From NCBI RefSeq assembly GCF_009728735.1, contig NZ_CP024636.1, positions 334,322-398,321 of the forward strand: DNA of 64,000 nucleotides, given 5' to 3'. Shown here piece by piece: positions 63,208 through 64,000 of the stretch (within the stretch, counting starts at the first letter, position 1; every line of letters starts with the position of its first letter). The notes under the pieces were generated by a model. That model was not told the origin of the DNA and did no database searches. It saw only the letters and a list, made by a program, of their open reading frames with translations. Source of the DNA: Pantoea phytobeneficialis (GTDB lineage: Bacteria > Pseudomonadota > Gammaproteobacteria > Enterobacterales > Enterobacteriaceae). The position numbers and the translations under genes are program-made.

Positions 63208-64000
63208 TTAAATTTTGGCTCTGTCTACACGATACAGAAGCTCAAGAAATTTTTCTGGTGCAACGCGGGTAGATACCCTAACGAGAAAAGCCGCAAGGTT
63301 GTTAACTACCGAAGCCGTTTTCAATTTGCGTTTCAAATTAAAAAGAGAGACTTCACTTTTGATGTAGTTCAAACCCCTGCGTTTCTTTAACATGCCAGAG
63401 CCTGCCCGCACGTTCAACAGAATATCTGTTAAATTATGTGTTGTGTAATTTTCTGCGATTATTCTTAACCACAGATTGTAATCCTCCATAAATAGATGAT
63501 GTTGATAACCTCCAACGTGATCCACTACGGATTTTCTAAACACGACACTCATATGATTAAACGGATTTTTGAACCGTGAGAAATGTTTAATGTCAGCGTG
63601 CAGTTCAGGTAAGCGTTTAAGTCGATGTTGACCTTCTTCATCAAATTCAATCACTGCGGAACCCAACAAGGCCACATCATTGTTTTCTGACATAAATGTC
63701 ATTTGCCGCTGGAAACGGTGCGGCAGGCATATATCGTCGGTATCCATTCGGGCAATATATTCATATGAGCAATGTTTCATTCCTTCAGCCAGTGCTAATC
63801 CCAGACCAATATTTGTTTCCAGTTGCACCCGGTGGATGGGGAGTTTATCTTCCCAGCGTGAAACCACCTTTTCCAGTAAGGGTCCAACAGGTCCATCCAT
63901 AACCAGAACTATTTCGGTTGGCTGAAGAGTTTGCTGTTCCAGACTACGAAAACAACTATCCAGGTTTTCAGCACTTTCTTTATAATATAGGGACATCAAC
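63208..64000 (-). CDS. Glycosyltransferase family 2 (AmsE-like), 5' end cut off
   Basis: Cytoplasmic GT-A sugar transferase; 263 residues seen, and the frame is open to the window edge, so a few N-terminal residues are missing. Features: SLYYKESAENLDSCFRSLEQ, QTLQPTEIVLVMDGPVG, NIGLGLALAEGMKHC and the metal-binding RMDTDDICLPHRFQRQ. These match the AmsE/WcaA-type family of exopolysaccharide synthesis (amylovoran, colanic acid, stewartan). A glycan cluster probably continues beyond 64000. Acceptor and donor sugars unknown. Confidence 0.88.
   Translation of the reverse strand, partial: LMSLYYKESAENLDSCFRSLEQQTLQPTEIVLVMDGPVGPLLEKVVSRWEDKLPIHRVQLETNIGLGLALAEGMKHCSYEYIARMDTDDICLPHRFQRQMTFMSENNDVALLGSAVIEFDEEGQHRLKRLPELHADIKHFSRFKNPFNHMSVVFRKSVVDHVGGYQHHLFMEDYNLWLRIIAENYTTHNLTDILLNVRAGSGMLKKRRGLNYIKSEVSLFNLKRKLKTASVVNNLAAFLVRVSTRVAPEKFLELLYRVDRAKI

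Overview
The window is chromosomal DNA of an enterobacterium, most likely Erwiniaceae and probably Pantoea. This is inferred from gene order and protein similarity recalled from memory; no search was run. Long stretches follow the Escherichia coli 91-93 minute order: ubiC-ubiA, plsB, dgkA-lexA-dinF, yjbJ, zur, dusA, pspG, qor, dnaB, tyrB, yjbQ-yjbR, uvrA, ssb, yjcB, soxS/soxR, ghxP, yjcE, yjcH-actP/acs and gltP. This backbone is interrupted by blocks absent from E. coli. alr is missing after dnaB; its place holds an AsnC-type regulator, a nested inverted-repeat element and a YitT-type membrane protein.

Left part (1-8.9 kb): the end of a gluconate-type permease, then a phosphorus-related block. 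It has yjbB (Na/phosphate), a five-gene operon on the minus strand (binding protein, phosphodiesterase-like hydrolase, two permeases, ATPase), a divergent GntR/UTRA regulator and psiE. The divergent control region has a TGTCAT x3 Pho box (11-bp period) and a near-palindromic TGGTCTAGTCCA operator candidate. This suggests phosphate-starvation control of import and intracellular hydrolysis of an organophosphorus compound of unknown identity.

Middle part (8.9-33 kb): conserved housekeeping genes for ubiquinone synthesis, phospholipid synthesis, SOS response, zinc regulation, tRNA dihydrouridine, replication, aromatic amino acid transamination and excision repair. Several control sites are readable: two SOS boxes before lexA, one between uvrA and ssb, a Zur box before zur, and a sigma-54 promoter before pspG.

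Accessory insertion (33-42.6 kb, between ssb and yjcB): an AroP-like permease, a Tat-exported yellow/MRJP-type protein, an isochorismatase-family hydrolase, an AraC regulator with an EamA exporter, an AT-rich stretch with a truncated IS3-type OrfA-OrfB fusion, and a two-gene glycan unit (Wzx-like flippase plus TupA-type ATP-grasp protein).

Right part (42.6-64 kb): yjcB, then an array of 51-bp tandem repeats that seems to have grown from a REP-type palindrome, then soxS/soxR with a perfect SoxR box, a GST, ghxP with a PurR box, yjcE, a LysR-cidA-cidB unit, yfaZ, a cluster of CCCTCTCCC hairpins, yjcH-actP, acs, gltP and murQ. The window ends in a minus-strand exopolysaccharide-type group that runs off the edge: an AmsE-like glycosyltransferase, a serine-acetyltransferase-type protein, a parallel beta-helix protein and a Tat-signal protein with a tailspike-like N-terminus. 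A GC-rich palindrome (arms gtagcggcgcgatttatcgc and its complement) recurs in at least five intergenic spaces.
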